Of a stretch of DNA of 40,994 nt, positions 1-7,879 are shown piece after piece (positions within the stretch are counted from its first letter, which is position 1; every line of letters starts with the position of its first letter). The notes beneath the pieces were generated by a model that saw only the letters and a list, made by a program, of their open reading frames with translations, had not been told where the DNA came from and did no database searches. Source of the stretch: CAYYJM01 sp964471755 (GTDB lineage: Bacteria > Planctomycetota > Planctomycetia > Gemmatales > Gemmataceae); NCBI GenBank assembly GCA_964471755.1, contig CAYYJM010000023.1:1-40994 (forward strand), written 5' to 3'. The position numbers and the translations under genes are program-made.

Positions 1-207
1 ATCGAGGCGATGCGTGGCAGTTGGTGGTTGACCGAGGGGAAGGTTTTGTCCCTCTTCCTCGTTCACTTCATGCTGGGGGGACTGATCCTTGCGAGCTTGC
101 TGCTCTGCCGCATCGGCGTGCTGCTCGCCGCACCGATGCTGTACCTGGTCTGGACGGCGGGCTATCTCCGGGCAACGACACCCGCCCGTGACAGCGCGTT
201 CGAGTGA
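1..207 (+). CDS. C-terminal end of a multi-pass membrane protein (5' end outside window)
   Basis: The reading frame is open from base 1, so the ATG at 10 is probably internal and only the last 68 residues are seen. The visible part begins IEAMRGSWWLTEGK and continues with two closely spaced hydrophobic segments (roughly residues 17-35 and 38-56). It ends with a short polar tail. The pattern of an amphipathic 'W.L..G' stretch, two TM helices and a final aromatic/Arg motif (AGYLRAT) resembles the end of DUF975-like or glycerophosphodiester-phosphodiesterase-type membrane domains. That family call is an inference from pattern only. A strong hairpin follows the stop codon. Confidence 0.5.
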   Translation: MEAMRGSWWLTEGKVLSLFLVHFMLGGLILASLLLCRIGVLLAAPMLYLVWTAGYLRATTPARDSAFE

Positions 208-221
208 TCATCAACGCGGAA

Positions 222-249
222 GAGCCCGGGGATGTTAATCCCCGGGCTC
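222..249. terminator. Bidirectional hairpin between convergent genes
   Basis: A perfect 11-bp stem (GAGCCCGGGGA / TCCCCGGGCTC) with the six-base loop TGTTAA lies between the stop of the membrane protein (207) and the stop of the parvulin gene (277, minus strand). There is no long T tract on either side, so termination strength is uncertain, but the placement between convergent stops is typical. Confidence 0.65.
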
Positions 250-276
250 GAAGCGCGGACGTTGGTTTGGTCGAAC

Positions 277-1305
277 TCACGGCAGATTGACTTCGACCTT
301 CGATACCTTGCGCTGCTGGGCGAGGATGGCCTGGTGCAACTCCTCGATGCAGAACTCGCGCACGGCGTCCTTGATCTTCTCGAAGTCCGACGGTTCGCCC
401 GGCTTGCGCTCGGTGACCAGAATCACATGATAGCCGTAATCGGTCTGGACGATGTCCGTGATCTGATTCGGCTGCAAGGCGAAGGCCGCACGGGCGAAGG
501 CTTCCTCGACCATCCACTTGCGCGGAATGAAGCCGATGTCGCCTCCCTTGGGAGCGCTGGGACACTGCGAATTCTGCTTGGCCGCATCGGCGAAGGTGAT
601 CTTGCCGCCCAGGATCTGATTGCGCAGGTCGGTCAGCTTCTGCTTCGCGGCGGCCTTCTGCGCCTCGGGAGCGTTGGGGGCCACACGCAGGACGATGTGG
701 CTCGCCTTGACCGTCACGCCGTCGAAGAAATCCTTGTAGGCGTCGTAGTACGCCTTGACGTCCTTCTCGGTGATGCGGGCGTTGGCGAAGTTGTGCCACT
801 GGATCATGCGCGTCAGGCCGAGGTGCAACTGGTTCTGATCCTGGCCCGTCTCGCGGCAGAAGTCGGCGATCGTCTTGCCCTGTTTCTTCAGGCCGGCGTC
901 GAACTCAACGAGTTTCTTTTCCACCTCGGCCGGAGCCACCTGCGGGCCGTTGACCTTCAGATACTGGTCCATCAGGACGTTGTCGATCATCATCGCCAGC
1001 GCCTGCATCTTCATCTGCTTGAGCGTGTTCTCCGGGATCTGCACCGGGCTCGGCCCGGCCGCCTTGAGAACGCCTTCGAGGTCTGTCTGGGTGATGACAT
1101 GGCCGTTGACCAGGGCAACCGTCTTGACGGCCCCGCCCGGCTGGGCGACCTGGACACTGCCCGGAATCCCCGGCTGGCCGACGCCGGGCTGGGCGGCCGG
1201 TTGCAGCGCTCCCGGCTGCCCGACCTGGGCCTGGGTTGTCGTGACGATGACGCTCAGCAGGCCCGCGCCGAGCAGTCCCCGCATCAGGTTACTACGACCG
1301 AACAT
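277..1305 (-). CDS. Secreted parvulin-type peptidyl-prolyl isomerase (SurA/PrsA-like)
   Basis: This 342-aa protein is a predicted periplasmic or exported folding chaperone. It has a signal peptide (MFGRSNLMRG then a hydrophobic stretch ending TTTQAQ), a Gln/Gly/Pro-rich linker, and a SurA-N-like helical region with LVNGHVITQTDLE near residues 64-76. A parvulin domain follows, roughly residues 195-300, beginning VKASHIVLRV and containing GGDIGFIPRKWMVEEAF and the end motif TDYGYHVILV, all hallmarks of PpiC/SurA rotamases. The start at 1305 is chosen over the in-frame codon at 1335 because AGGAGGAGG lies just upstream and the signal peptide then begins properly. It likely helps outer-membrane or exported proteins to fold; the client is unknown. 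It is transcribed towards the preceding membrane protein. Confidence 0.9.
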   Translation of the reverse strand: MFGRSNLMRGLLGAGLLSVIVTTTQAQVGQPGALQPAAQPGVGQPGIPGSVQVAQPGGAVKTVALVNGHVITQTDLEGVLKAAGPSPVQIPENTLKQMKMQALAMMIDNVLMDQYLKVNGPQVAPAEVEKKLVEFDAGLKKQGKTIADFCRETGQDQNQLHLGLTRMIQWHNFANARITEKDVKAYYDAYKDFFDGVTVKASHIVLRVAPNAPEAQKAAAKQKLTDLRNQILGGKITFADAAKQNSQCPSAPKGGDIGFIPRKWMVEEAFARAAFALQPNQITDIVQTDYGYHVILVTERKPGEPSDFEKIKDAVREFCIEELHQAILAQQRKVSKVEVNLP

Positions 1306-1629
1306 CCCTACCTCCTCCTGTGCCTGGACCGGCAAAGTCCACCCGGTACTCGGAGCTATACCGACTCTCGAGTCCGCTGGGGAGAGCAGTTTTCGCGGTG
1401 GGTTCGGCCCGGCATAAATGCCGGGCCTGGGAAGGTAAGCCCGGTGAACCGGGCTCTCCGAAGAGCCTGGTTTACCAGGCTTCGGGACAGAGCCTCGGCA
1501 TTTATGCCGGGGCGGCCGTCCCCTCCCGGAACAATGGCCACACCCTTTTCGCGGTGCCGGACGGGATTCTCCTTCCCTTCTCGGCTGGCTTGCCTATTCT
1601 GGGGCGATCGTCCTCTGGAGATCCCTTGC
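1306..1629. other. 324-bp intergenic spacer between divergent genes
   Basis: This spacer separates the parvulin gene (minus) from the tandem amidohydrolase (plus). It must hold both promoters, but I could not pick a convincing -35/-10 pair; TATTCT at 1595-1600 is the best -10 candidate for the plus gene. About a third of the spacer is the multi-hairpin element listed separately. No credible coding sequence is present: the open frames here are extensions of flanking genes. Confidence 0.6.
1406..1512. repeat. Multi-hairpin palindromic element with terminal inverted repeats
   Basis: Four palindromes lie in a row. (a) 1406-1427: 10-bp arms GGCCCGGCAT/ATGCCGGGCC with an AA loop. (b) 1438-1455: 8-bp arms AGCCCGGT/ACCGGGCT with a GA loop. 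(c) 1464-1481: 8-bp arms AGCCTGGT/ACCAGGCT with a TT loop. (d) 1496-1509: 6-bp arms CGGCAT/ATGCCG with a TT loop. The core of (a) is the reverse complement of (d), so the two ends can also pair and give a cloverleaf-like fold. The layout resembles REP/BIME-type non-autonomous elements. Its function is unknown. Confidence 0.65.
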
Positions 1630-4257
1630 ATGACTCGCTTCGCGCTGTACACGTTCCTCGGTTGCCTGGGTGGTCTGGGCAGCCTGGCCGCGTTACCCGA
1701 CCAGCCACCGACCGCGAAGGCGATCGCCTTCACCGGTGCCACCCTGCACACGGCCGCCGGCAAACCGATCGCCGAAGGCGTCCTGGTCATTCAGGGCGGC
1801 AAGATCCTGGCCGTGGGCGGCAAGGAGACGCCGATCCCGGCCGGAGCCGAGGTGATCGATGTCGCCGGCAAGGTGATCCTGCCGGGCCTGGTCGATACGC
1901 ACTCGCACGTCGGCGTCTACGCCAAGCCGGGAGTGCCGGCCCATTCCGATGGCAATGAAGGGAGCGGCCCCGTGCAGTCGGCTGTTCGGGCGCTCGACTC
2001 GATCTTTCCCGGCGATCCAGGCATTCGCATGGCCGTGGCCGGCGGCGTGACGACGGCGAACATCATGCCCGGCAGCGGCAACGTCATCGGCGGAGCCACG
2101 CTCTACGTCAAGTTCCGTGGCCGCTCCGTCGGGGAGATGCGGATCACCACGCCCCGCACGCTCGGCGGCATCAAGATGGCCAACGGCGAGAACCCCAAGC
2201 GATTCAACTTCGGCCGGAACAAGGTCGCCCCGGCGACGCGCATGAAGATCGCCGCCCTGCAACGCGAGCAGTTCGTCAAGGCCCGCGCGTACCGTCAGAA
2301 ATGGATCGATCACCGGGCCGGCAAGGGCTCGGCCCCGGAGGTCGATCTCGGCCTGGAAACGCTCGTTGAGGTTCTCGATCGCAAGCGAACCGTCCACTTC
2401 CACTGTCACCGTGCGGACGATTTGATGACTGCCGTCCGCCTGGCCGACGAGTTCGGCTTCGACCTCGTCTTGCAGCACGCGACCGAGGGCTACCGCGTGA
2501 TGGACGAGCTGGTCCGCCGCAAGATTCCGGCGTCGCTGACGCTGCTGGACAGCGCCGGTGGCAAGGCCGAGACGGCCGGCCTGATCGAGGAGAACGCGGC
2601 CATCCTGGAGAAGGCCGGTGTCCTCGTGGCGATCAACACCGATGACAGCATCACCGAATCGCGCTTCTACCTGCGGAGCGGCTCGATCGCTGTCCGCGGC
2701 GGCATGAGCGAGGACTCGGCCGTGCGGGCGCTGACGATCAACGGGGCGAAGATGCTCCACCTCGATGATCGCATCGGCTCACTGGAGAAGGGCAAGGACG
2801 CCGACCTCGTCGTCCTCTCCGGAGCGCCGTTCAGCAACTACACGCAGGTTCTCCAGACGTGGATCGATGGCGTCAAGGCGTTCGATGCGTCACGGCCGCA
2901 CGACCGGGCCTACCAGACCGGCGGCTTCGCCCTGCTCGCGCCGTGGAGCCTGCCGGAACCGCCCGGCCTGACGACGCCGCCAGCCGCCGTGAAGACGCCA
3001 GCCGCCGGCGATCGTGCCCCGGTGAAGGGCAGCCCGGAGCGGTTCGCCGTCCTCGCGGGCCGGATCCACACGCTGACCGGTGCGGCGATCAGCGATGGCG
3101 TCGTGCTGATCGACAAGGGCAAGATCGCCGCCGTTGGCAAGCGCGGCGACGTGGTCATTCCGCCCGGCACGCCGGTGCTGACTGCCGCCGTGGTGACACC
3201 GGGCCTGATCGACGCTCACTCGGTGGTCGGCCTGTCCGGAGCGTTCAATCTGCCGGCCGATCAGGATCAGGACGAGGCCAGCGATCCGAACCAGGCCGAC
3301 CTGCGCGTGCAGGACGGCTTCAACCCGGCCGAGCCGCTGCTGGAGTTCGTGCGACAGGAGGGTGTCACCGTCGTCCACACGGTGCCGGGTCGGCAGAACG
3401 TCATCGCGGGTCAGTCGGGCATCTTTCGCACCACGGCGACGACGGCCGAGAAGGCGACGATCCGCTTCCCGGCCGGTCTGCTCGTCAACCTCGGCGAGGT
3501 GCCGAAGCAGACCTACCCGAACAAGCTGCCGACGACGCGCATGGGCATCGCCAGCCTGATCCGCACGGCGTTCACCCAGGCGAAGAACGGCCGGGCCAAG
3601 GCGGACGCCACGCCGAACCCGAAGCTCGCCGCCCTCGGCCTGGCCCTGGACGGGAAACTGCCGGTCATCTTCGCCGCCCACCGGGCCGACGATCTGGAGA
3701 CGGCCTTGCGTTTGGGCAAGGAGTTCAACCTGCGCGTCCGGCTCGACCTGGCCACCGAGGCGTACCTGGTCGCGGATCGGATCACTGACGCCAGGGTGCC
3801 AGTCGTACTTCATCCGCCGATGCAGCGGCCTGGTTCGATGGAGACGTTCCACAGCTACCTGGGCAGCGCGAGCGTGTTGAGCCGGGCGAAGATCCCGCTG
3901 GCGATCGGCACCGGCTACGAGGCGTACGTGCCCAAGACGCGCGTCCTGCGCCGCGAGGTGGCCGTCGCCGTGGCCAACGGTCTGCCCTACGACGCCGGCC
4001 TGGCCGCGATGACACGCGACGCGGCGAAACTGCTCGGCATCGATGATCGGTATGGCACCCTGGAAACGGGCAAGATCGCCGACCTGGCCCTGTTCGACGG
4101 CGACCCGTTCGAGCAGACGAGCCACACGGTCTATACCATTGCCGAGGGACGGGTCGTGTGGGACCGGGCGGAGTACCTGAAGATTCCGTACGCCCGGCGA
4201 GCGTTGCCATTGACCTCGGGCGGCGGCATCGGTTGCTGTCTGGGCCTGGGGTGGTGA
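1630..4257 (+). CDS. Secreted tandem-amidohydrolase protein, second domain degenerate
   Basis: This 875-aa protein has an N-terminal signal peptide (MTRFALYTFLGCLGGLGSLAAL) and two imidazolonepropionase-like amidohydrolase modules in tandem. Module 1 (about 30-440) has the metal motif H91-S-H93 in GLVDTHSHVG, later His positions in HFHCHRADD and LQHATEGY, and an Asp in INTDDS, so it should bind metal and hydrolyse an amide or cyclic substrate. Module 2 (about 460-870) repeats the same architecture but reads GLIDAHSVVG (H530-S-V532), LDLATEAY and IGTGYEA, so the second HxH His, one downstream His and the Asp are lost. It probably has a structural role. The start at 1630 is used because it begins the signal peptide; the frame open further upstream lacks family similarity. 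The substrate is unknown. Confidence 0.85.
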   Translation: MTRFALYTFLGCLGGLGSLAALPDQPPTAKAIAFTGATLHTAAGKPIAEGVLVIQGGKILAVGGKETPIPAGAEVIDVAGKVILPGLVDTHSHVGVYAKPGVPAHSDGNEGSGPVQSAVRALDSIFPGDPGIRMAVAGGVTTANIMPGSGNVIGGATLYVKFRGRSVGEMRITTPRTLGGIKMANGENPKRFNFGRNKVAPATRMKIAALQREQFVKARAYRQKWIDHRAGKGSAPEVDLGLETLVEVLDRKRTVHFHCHRADDLMTAVRLADEFGFDLVLQHATEGYRVMDELVRRKIPASLTLLDSAGGKAETAGLIEENAAILEKAGVLVAINTDDSITESRFYLRSGSIAVRGGMSEDSAVRALTINGAKMLHLDDRIGSLEKGKDADLVVLSGAPFSNYTQVLQTWIDGVKAFDASRPHDRAYQTGGFALLAPWSLPEPPGLTTPPAAVKTPAAGDRAPVKGSPERFAVLAGRIHTLTGAAISDGVVLIDKGKIAAVGKRGDVVIPPGTPVLTAAVVTPGLIDAHSVVGLSGAFNLPADQDQDEASDPNQADLRVQDGFNPAEPLLEFVRQEGVTVVHTVPGRQNVIAGQSGIFRTTATTAEKATIRFPAGLLVNLGEVPKQTYPNKLPTTRMGIASLIRTAFTQAKNGRAKADATPNPKLAALGLALDGKLPVIFAAHRADDLETALRLGKEFNLRVRLDLATEAYLVADRITDARVPVVLHPPMQRPGSMETFHSYLGSASVLSRAKIPLAIGTGYEAYVPKTRVLRREVAVAVANGLPYDAGLAAMTRDAAKLLGIDDRYGTLETGKIADLALFDGDPFEQTSHTVYTIAEGRVVWDRAEYLKIPYARRALPLTSGGGIGCCLGLGW

Positions 4258-4266
4258 CCCTCAGTG

Positions 4267-4288
4267 AACCGCCGGCTTGCCGGCGGTT
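4267..4288. repeat. Dispersed palindrome, copy 1 (AACCGCCGGC-TT-GCCGGCGGTT)
   Basis: Perfect 10-bp arms around a TT loop, nine bases after the amidohydrolase stop. The core CCGCCGGC-TT-GCCGGCGG recurs at 18461-18478 and 28491-28508, each time between genes. It could act as a transcript 3'-end hairpin. Confidence 0.75.
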
Positions 4289-4316
4289 CGTGCCGGGCCG
4301 CGCAGGAGACGAAACG

Positions 4317-4787
4317 ATGAAGACGACTCCCATCGGCGTTCGCGAACTGCTCGAACGTGTCGCGGAGCGTGTCCGATATGGCCGCTCGACGGCCGAGCGG
4401 ATGGTCGGTTTCTCCGAGGCAGGGATGTACTTCCAGCATCGGTTCGAGGGCGTGGTCGAGGCGATCATCGACCTGATCCGAACCCGCTCCTTTCGGCAGG
4501 CCGGCAGCCTGATCGAGTCGTTCGCCGATCTAGATCTTTGGACCGAGGATTACCGCGATATCCTCACCCTGGCCCGTGTCGAATTTGCTCAGGTCTGCAA
4601 GACGATCGAGGAGATCGATACCTTCCTCAACGCCCTGCCGGCCGAAGTGCCGCAGGGCTTCCTGCCGGACATTTACCGCGATGTCGCCACGCTCGGCATT
4701 GTCGCCGACTGGTGCGAGGACCACGACTCCCCGCACTCCGCCACGGAGGCACGCCGCTTGCTGACACTGCTGCGACAGTGGATGTGA
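4317..4787 (+). CDS. Hypothetical cytoplasmic helical protein, 156 aa
   Basis: I do not recognise this family. The protein begins MKTTPIGVRELLERVAERVRY, is rich in charged and aliphatic residues with a heptad-like pattern, and has no signal peptide, TM segment or Cys motif, so it is probably a mostly helical soluble protein. AGGAG lies nine bases before the ATG at 4317, which decides the start over upstream in-frame codons. It sits downstream of the tandem amidohydrolase and 34 bases upstream of the CocE-like hydrolase on the same strand, so it may be co-transcribed with the latter. No function can be proposed from sequence. Confidence 0.75.
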   Translation: MKTTPIGVRELLERVAERVRYGRSTAERMVGFSEAGMYFQHRFEGVVEAIIDLIRTRSFRQAGSLIESFADLDLWTEDYRDILTLARVEFAQVCKTIEEIDTFLNALPAEVPQGFLPDIYRDVATLGIVADWCEDHDSPHSATEARRLLTLLRQWM

Positions 4788-4821
4788 TCCCGGAGACGCT
4801 CCGAACCCGCGAGGCCGAACG

Positions 4822-6699
4822 ATGAACCGCACGACTTCCCTGGCGATCCTCACGCTCGGCACGGGCTTGCTGCTGGCCGGCCTGTTCCACGGTGCCGGCA
4901 CGGCTCAGCCGGTGACGCCTCAGGACCTCGACGATCAGGCCCGGCAGTTCACACGCCGGGTCGAGATGATTCCGATGCGTGACGGCGTCAAGCTGCACAC
5001 GCTCGTCTACGTCCCGAAGGAACGCAAGGGGCCGCTGCCGTTCCTGCTGATGCGCACGCCCTACGGCGTCGATTCGCGCGGTCCGCGTGCGCTCAAGTCC
5101 TACATGAAGGACCTGGCCGACGACGGCTACATCTTCGTCTACCAGGACATTCGCGGTCGGCACCGATCCGAAGGGCAGTTCGTCATGCAGACGCCGCCGC
5201 GTGATCCGAACGATCCGAAGGCGCTCGACGAGGGGACCGACACGAACGACACCATCGACTGGCTGCTGAAGAATGTCGAGGGGCACAACGGCCGGGTCGG
5301 CATGCTCGGCATCAGCTACCCCGGCTGGCTGACCGTGATGGCCCTGCTCGATCCGCACCCGGCTCTCAAGGCCGCCTCGCCGCAGGCGTCGCCGGCCGAC
5401 ATGTTCCTCGGCGATGATTTCCACCACAACGGAGCCTTCCGCCTCAGCTACGGCTTCGAGTACGTCGCCCTGATGGAGACAAACAAGGAGAACGCCCGCT
5501 TCGCCTTCGATCGGTACGACACCTACGAGTGGTATCTCAAACTCGGAGCCCTGTCGAACGTCAACGCGAAACACTTCCGGGGCAAGATGCCGACCTGGAA
5601 CAACTTCGTCGCCCATCCAAACTACGACGCCTTCTGGCAGAAGCAGGCGTCGGCTCCGTATCTGAAGCGTGTCAGCGTGCCGACCCTGCACGTCGCCGGC
5701 TGGTTCGACCAGGAGGACTTCTATGGCCCGCTCAAGACGTATGAGTTTCTCGAACGGCACGACCGACGCGGCCAGAACTTCCTCGTCGTCGGCCCGTGGA
5801 ATCATGGCGGCTGGCAGGCCGGGCCCGGTGACCATCTCGGCAAGATCCCCTTCGACAGCGACACGGGCAAGCACTTCCGTACGAAGATCCAGGCTCCGTT
5901 CTTCGCGAAGTATCTCAAGGACCGGGGCGAGACGCCGCCCGAGGCGGTGATGTTCCAGACCGGGGCCAACCACTGGCAGCGGTATGACACCTGGCCGCCG
6001 AAGGAGGTCGTCACGCGCAAGCTCTACTTCCATCCCGGCGGCAAACTCGCGTTCACGCCGCCGCCGACGGCGAAGACCGGCTTCGACGAATACGTCTCCG
6101 ACCCGGCCAATCCGGTGCCGTATCGGCCCCGGCCGGTCACGCCAACCTATCCCGGCCCGGAATGGCAGGTCTGGATGGTCGAGGATCAACGCTTCACGCA
6201 GCATCGGCCGGACGTGCTGACCTACGAGACGGAACCGCTCACCGAGGACGTGAGCGTGGCGGGGTCGCTGACGGCCCACCTGTTCGCGGCGACCAGCGGC
6301 ACCGACTGCGACTGGATCGTGCGTCTGATCGACGTCTTCCCGGAGACGGTCGAGAAGACTCCGAACCTGGGCGGCTATCAGCTGCTCATCAGTGGCGAAC
6401 CGATGCGGGCTCGTTTCCGCAAGAGTTTCGAGAAGCCCGAGGCGGTCGTGCCAGGCGAAGTCAACGAGTACACGATCGACCTGCACTGGAGCCATCACTG
6501 CTTCCGCAAGGGGCACAAGATCATGGTCCAGGTGCAGAGTACGTGGTTCCCGCTGATCGACCGGAATCCACAGAAGTACGTCCCCAACATCTTCGCGGCG
6601 AAGGACGACGACTTCCAGTCGGCCCGGCAGCAGATCCACCGGACGCCGAAGTTCCCCTCGGCGATCCACCTGGAGGTGCTGACCCGGAAGCCGGGGTAA
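4822..6699 (+). CDS. Exported CocE/NonD family serine hydrolase
   Basis: This 625-aa alpha/beta hydrolase belongs to the CocE/NonD (X-Pro dipeptidyl-peptidase S15-like) family, which cleaves esters, amides or acyl-peptide bonds. A signal peptide (MNRTTSLAIL to HGAGTAQP) predicts export. The family start motif MRDGVKLHTLVYVP is followed by the YQDIRGRHRSEG region, the nucleophile elbow GISYPG, an Asp in AGWFDQEDFYGPL and the catalytic His in GPWNHGGW. The C-terminal third (about 420-625) is the jelly-roll domain typical of this family (VSVAGSLTAHLFAATSGTDCDW). Length and motifs are complete, so it should be active; the substrate is not predictable. It ends 10 bases from the stop of the convergent methyltransferase gene. 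Confidence 0.9.
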   Translation: MNRTTSLAILTLGTGLLLAGLFHGAGTAQPVTPQDLDDQARQFTRRVEMIPMRDGVKLHTLVYVPKERKGPLPFLLMRTPYGVDSRGPRALKSYMKDLADDGYIFVYQDIRGRHRSEGQFVMQTPPRDPNDPKALDEGTDTNDTIDWLLKNVEGHNGRVGMLGISYPGWLTVMALLDPHPALKAASPQASPADMFLGDDFHHNGAFRLSYGFEYVALMETNKENARFAFDRYDTYEWYLKLGALSNVNAKHFRGKMPTWNNFVAHPNYDAFWQKQASAPYLKRVSVPTLHVAGWFDQEDFYGPLKTYEFLERHDRRGQNFLVVGPWNHGGWQAGPGDHLGKIPFDSDTGKHFRTKIQAPFFAKYLKDRGETPPEAVMFQTGANHWQRYDTWPPKEVVTRKLYFHPGGKLAFTPPPTAKTGFDEYVSDPANPVPYRPRPVTPTYPGPEWQVWMVEDQRFTQHRPDVLTYETEPLTEDVSVAGSLTAHLFAATSGTDCDWIVRLIDVFPETVEKTPNLGGYQLLISGEPMRARFRKSFEKPEAVVPGEVNEYTIDLHWSHHCFRKGHKIMVQVQSTWFPLIDRNPQKYVPNIFAAKDDDFQSARQQIHRTPKFPSAIHLEVLTRKPG

Positions 6700-6709
6700 C
6701 TCGACCGCG

Positions 6710-7864
6710 TCAGGCCCCCGCCGCGTTGGCCGGTTTCGTCGCGTACACCATCGACGTCGGCCCGATGAGGTGGCGTGTGACCACCTCGACGAAGCCCGCC
6801 TCGCGAAGCCAGGCGGCGCAGCGCTCGGTCGTCGCCTCGAAACCCTCGCGCGTCTCCAGCATGATATTCAGACTCGACAGGTGGCCGATGAACCGATCCG
6901 GCCGACGTGGATCGATCATGGCATCGTAGACCAGCAGGGCTCCGCCGGGTCGGATGGCGGCGTACGCCTTGCCGATCAACTCCCGTCGTTTCGTCTCGCC
7001 GTAGCCGTGCAGCAGATGGCCGAAACAGATCACGTCCGCCTCGGGCAGCGGGCCCTCGTTCATGTCGCCCGGCAGGAAGCGGAGTCGGTCGCTCAGCCCG
7101 AACGAGGCGACGTACTCCTCGAAGATCGGCCCGACCGGCGGCAAGTCGTAGCTCGCGCCGGTCAGGTGCGCATGGGTCAGGGCCACGCGGACCGGCAGCG
7201 CTCCCTGGGCCGAGCCGACGTCCACAAACGTCTTGTACCGCCGCCAGGGGAAGCGCGACGCGATCAGGATCGCCTCGCCGGTCGAGATGCCGGTCATGCC
7301 GGCCAGGAACTCGCGCAGAGCGTCCGGGTCCTGGTACAGTGTCGCGAAGAACTCGTTGTCGCCCTGCTCTTCGCTGGCTTGGGGCCGCCCCGTGCGGAGC
7401 AGGTCGTCGAGGCCTTCCCATAGAGCGTAGAGCCGCTTGCTTGACAGTTCCAGCAGGCCACCGATGTAGCTCGGCTTGGCTCGATCCAGGAACAGGTCCG
7501 CCTGGCGGGTGTTGGCGTAGCGATGCTCGCGATCACGCTTCAGCAGGCCGACGCCGACGAGGGCATCGAGGAACGCGCCCGCCGCGCGCGGGTGCCAGCC
7601 GAAGCGGTCGAGCAATTCCGGGAGCGATCGCGGCCCCTTCGCCAGTTCCGTGAACACGCCGAACTCCACGGCCGTCAGCACGACGCGCGACGACCAGAAC
7701 GCCATGCCGAGTTCGAGGATCTGCTGCGGATCGGCGAAGCAGCGCAGCAGCGGCCCGACGACCGGACTCTGGAAGGCCCGCATCAGCCAGCGCTCGCGGC
7801 TGATCTCGCGGGCCCTCTCTTCCGTCACCGGAGGGGCGTCCGCAGGATGACTGTCCGATGACAT
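6710..7864 (-). CDS. SAM-dependent small-molecule O-methyltransferase (Methyltransf_2-like)
   Basis: This 384-aa protein has the two-part layout of plant/bacterial small-molecule O-methyltransferases. The first is an N-terminal winged-helix dimerisation domain (about 45-150; GVFTELAKGPRSLPELLDRFGW, ending KRDREHRYANT). The second is a Rossmann SAM domain (about 180-384) with the glycine motif FVDVGSAQGALPVRVA, an acidic region and a product-release stretch (RPGGALLVYDAMID). AAGGAG precedes the ATG at 7864. It is the last gene of the four-gene operon with the SRPBCC, KAS III-like and ThDP genes, and its start lies 15 bases after the stop of the ThDP gene. The context suggests it methylates an intermediate or product made by those enzymes. 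The acceptor is unknown. Confidence 0.87.
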   Translation of the reverse strand: MSSDSHPADAPPVTEERAREISRERWLMRAFQSPVVGPLLRCFADPQQILELGMAFWSSRVVLTAVEFGVFTELAKGPRSLPELLDRFGWHPRAAGAFLDALVGVGLLKRDREHRYANTRQADLFLDRAKPSYIGGLLELSSKRLYALWEGLDDLLRTGRPQASEEQGDNEFFATLYQDPDALREFLAGMTGISTGEAILIASRFPWRRYKTFVDVGSAQGALPVRVALTHAHLTGASYDLPPVGPIFEEYVASFGLSDRLRFLPGDMNEGPLPEADVICFGHLLHGYGETKRRELIGKAYAAIRPGGALLVYDAMIDPRRPDRFIGHLSSLNIMLETREGFEATTERCAAWLREAGFVEVVTRHLIGPTSMVYATKPANAAGA

Positions 7865-7879
7865 CGCCAGGATCTCCTT

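Noticed and set aside
232..1629. N-terminal extension of the amidohydrolase ORF to base 232
   Set aside because: This part is antisense to the parvulin gene and lies before the signal peptide that starts at 1630.
4627..6669. Long minus-strand ORF (680 aa) opposite the CocE hydrolase
   Set aside because: It is an antisense shadow in GC-rich DNA: no family motif, Arg/Val-rich, while the plus strand has a complete hydrolase.
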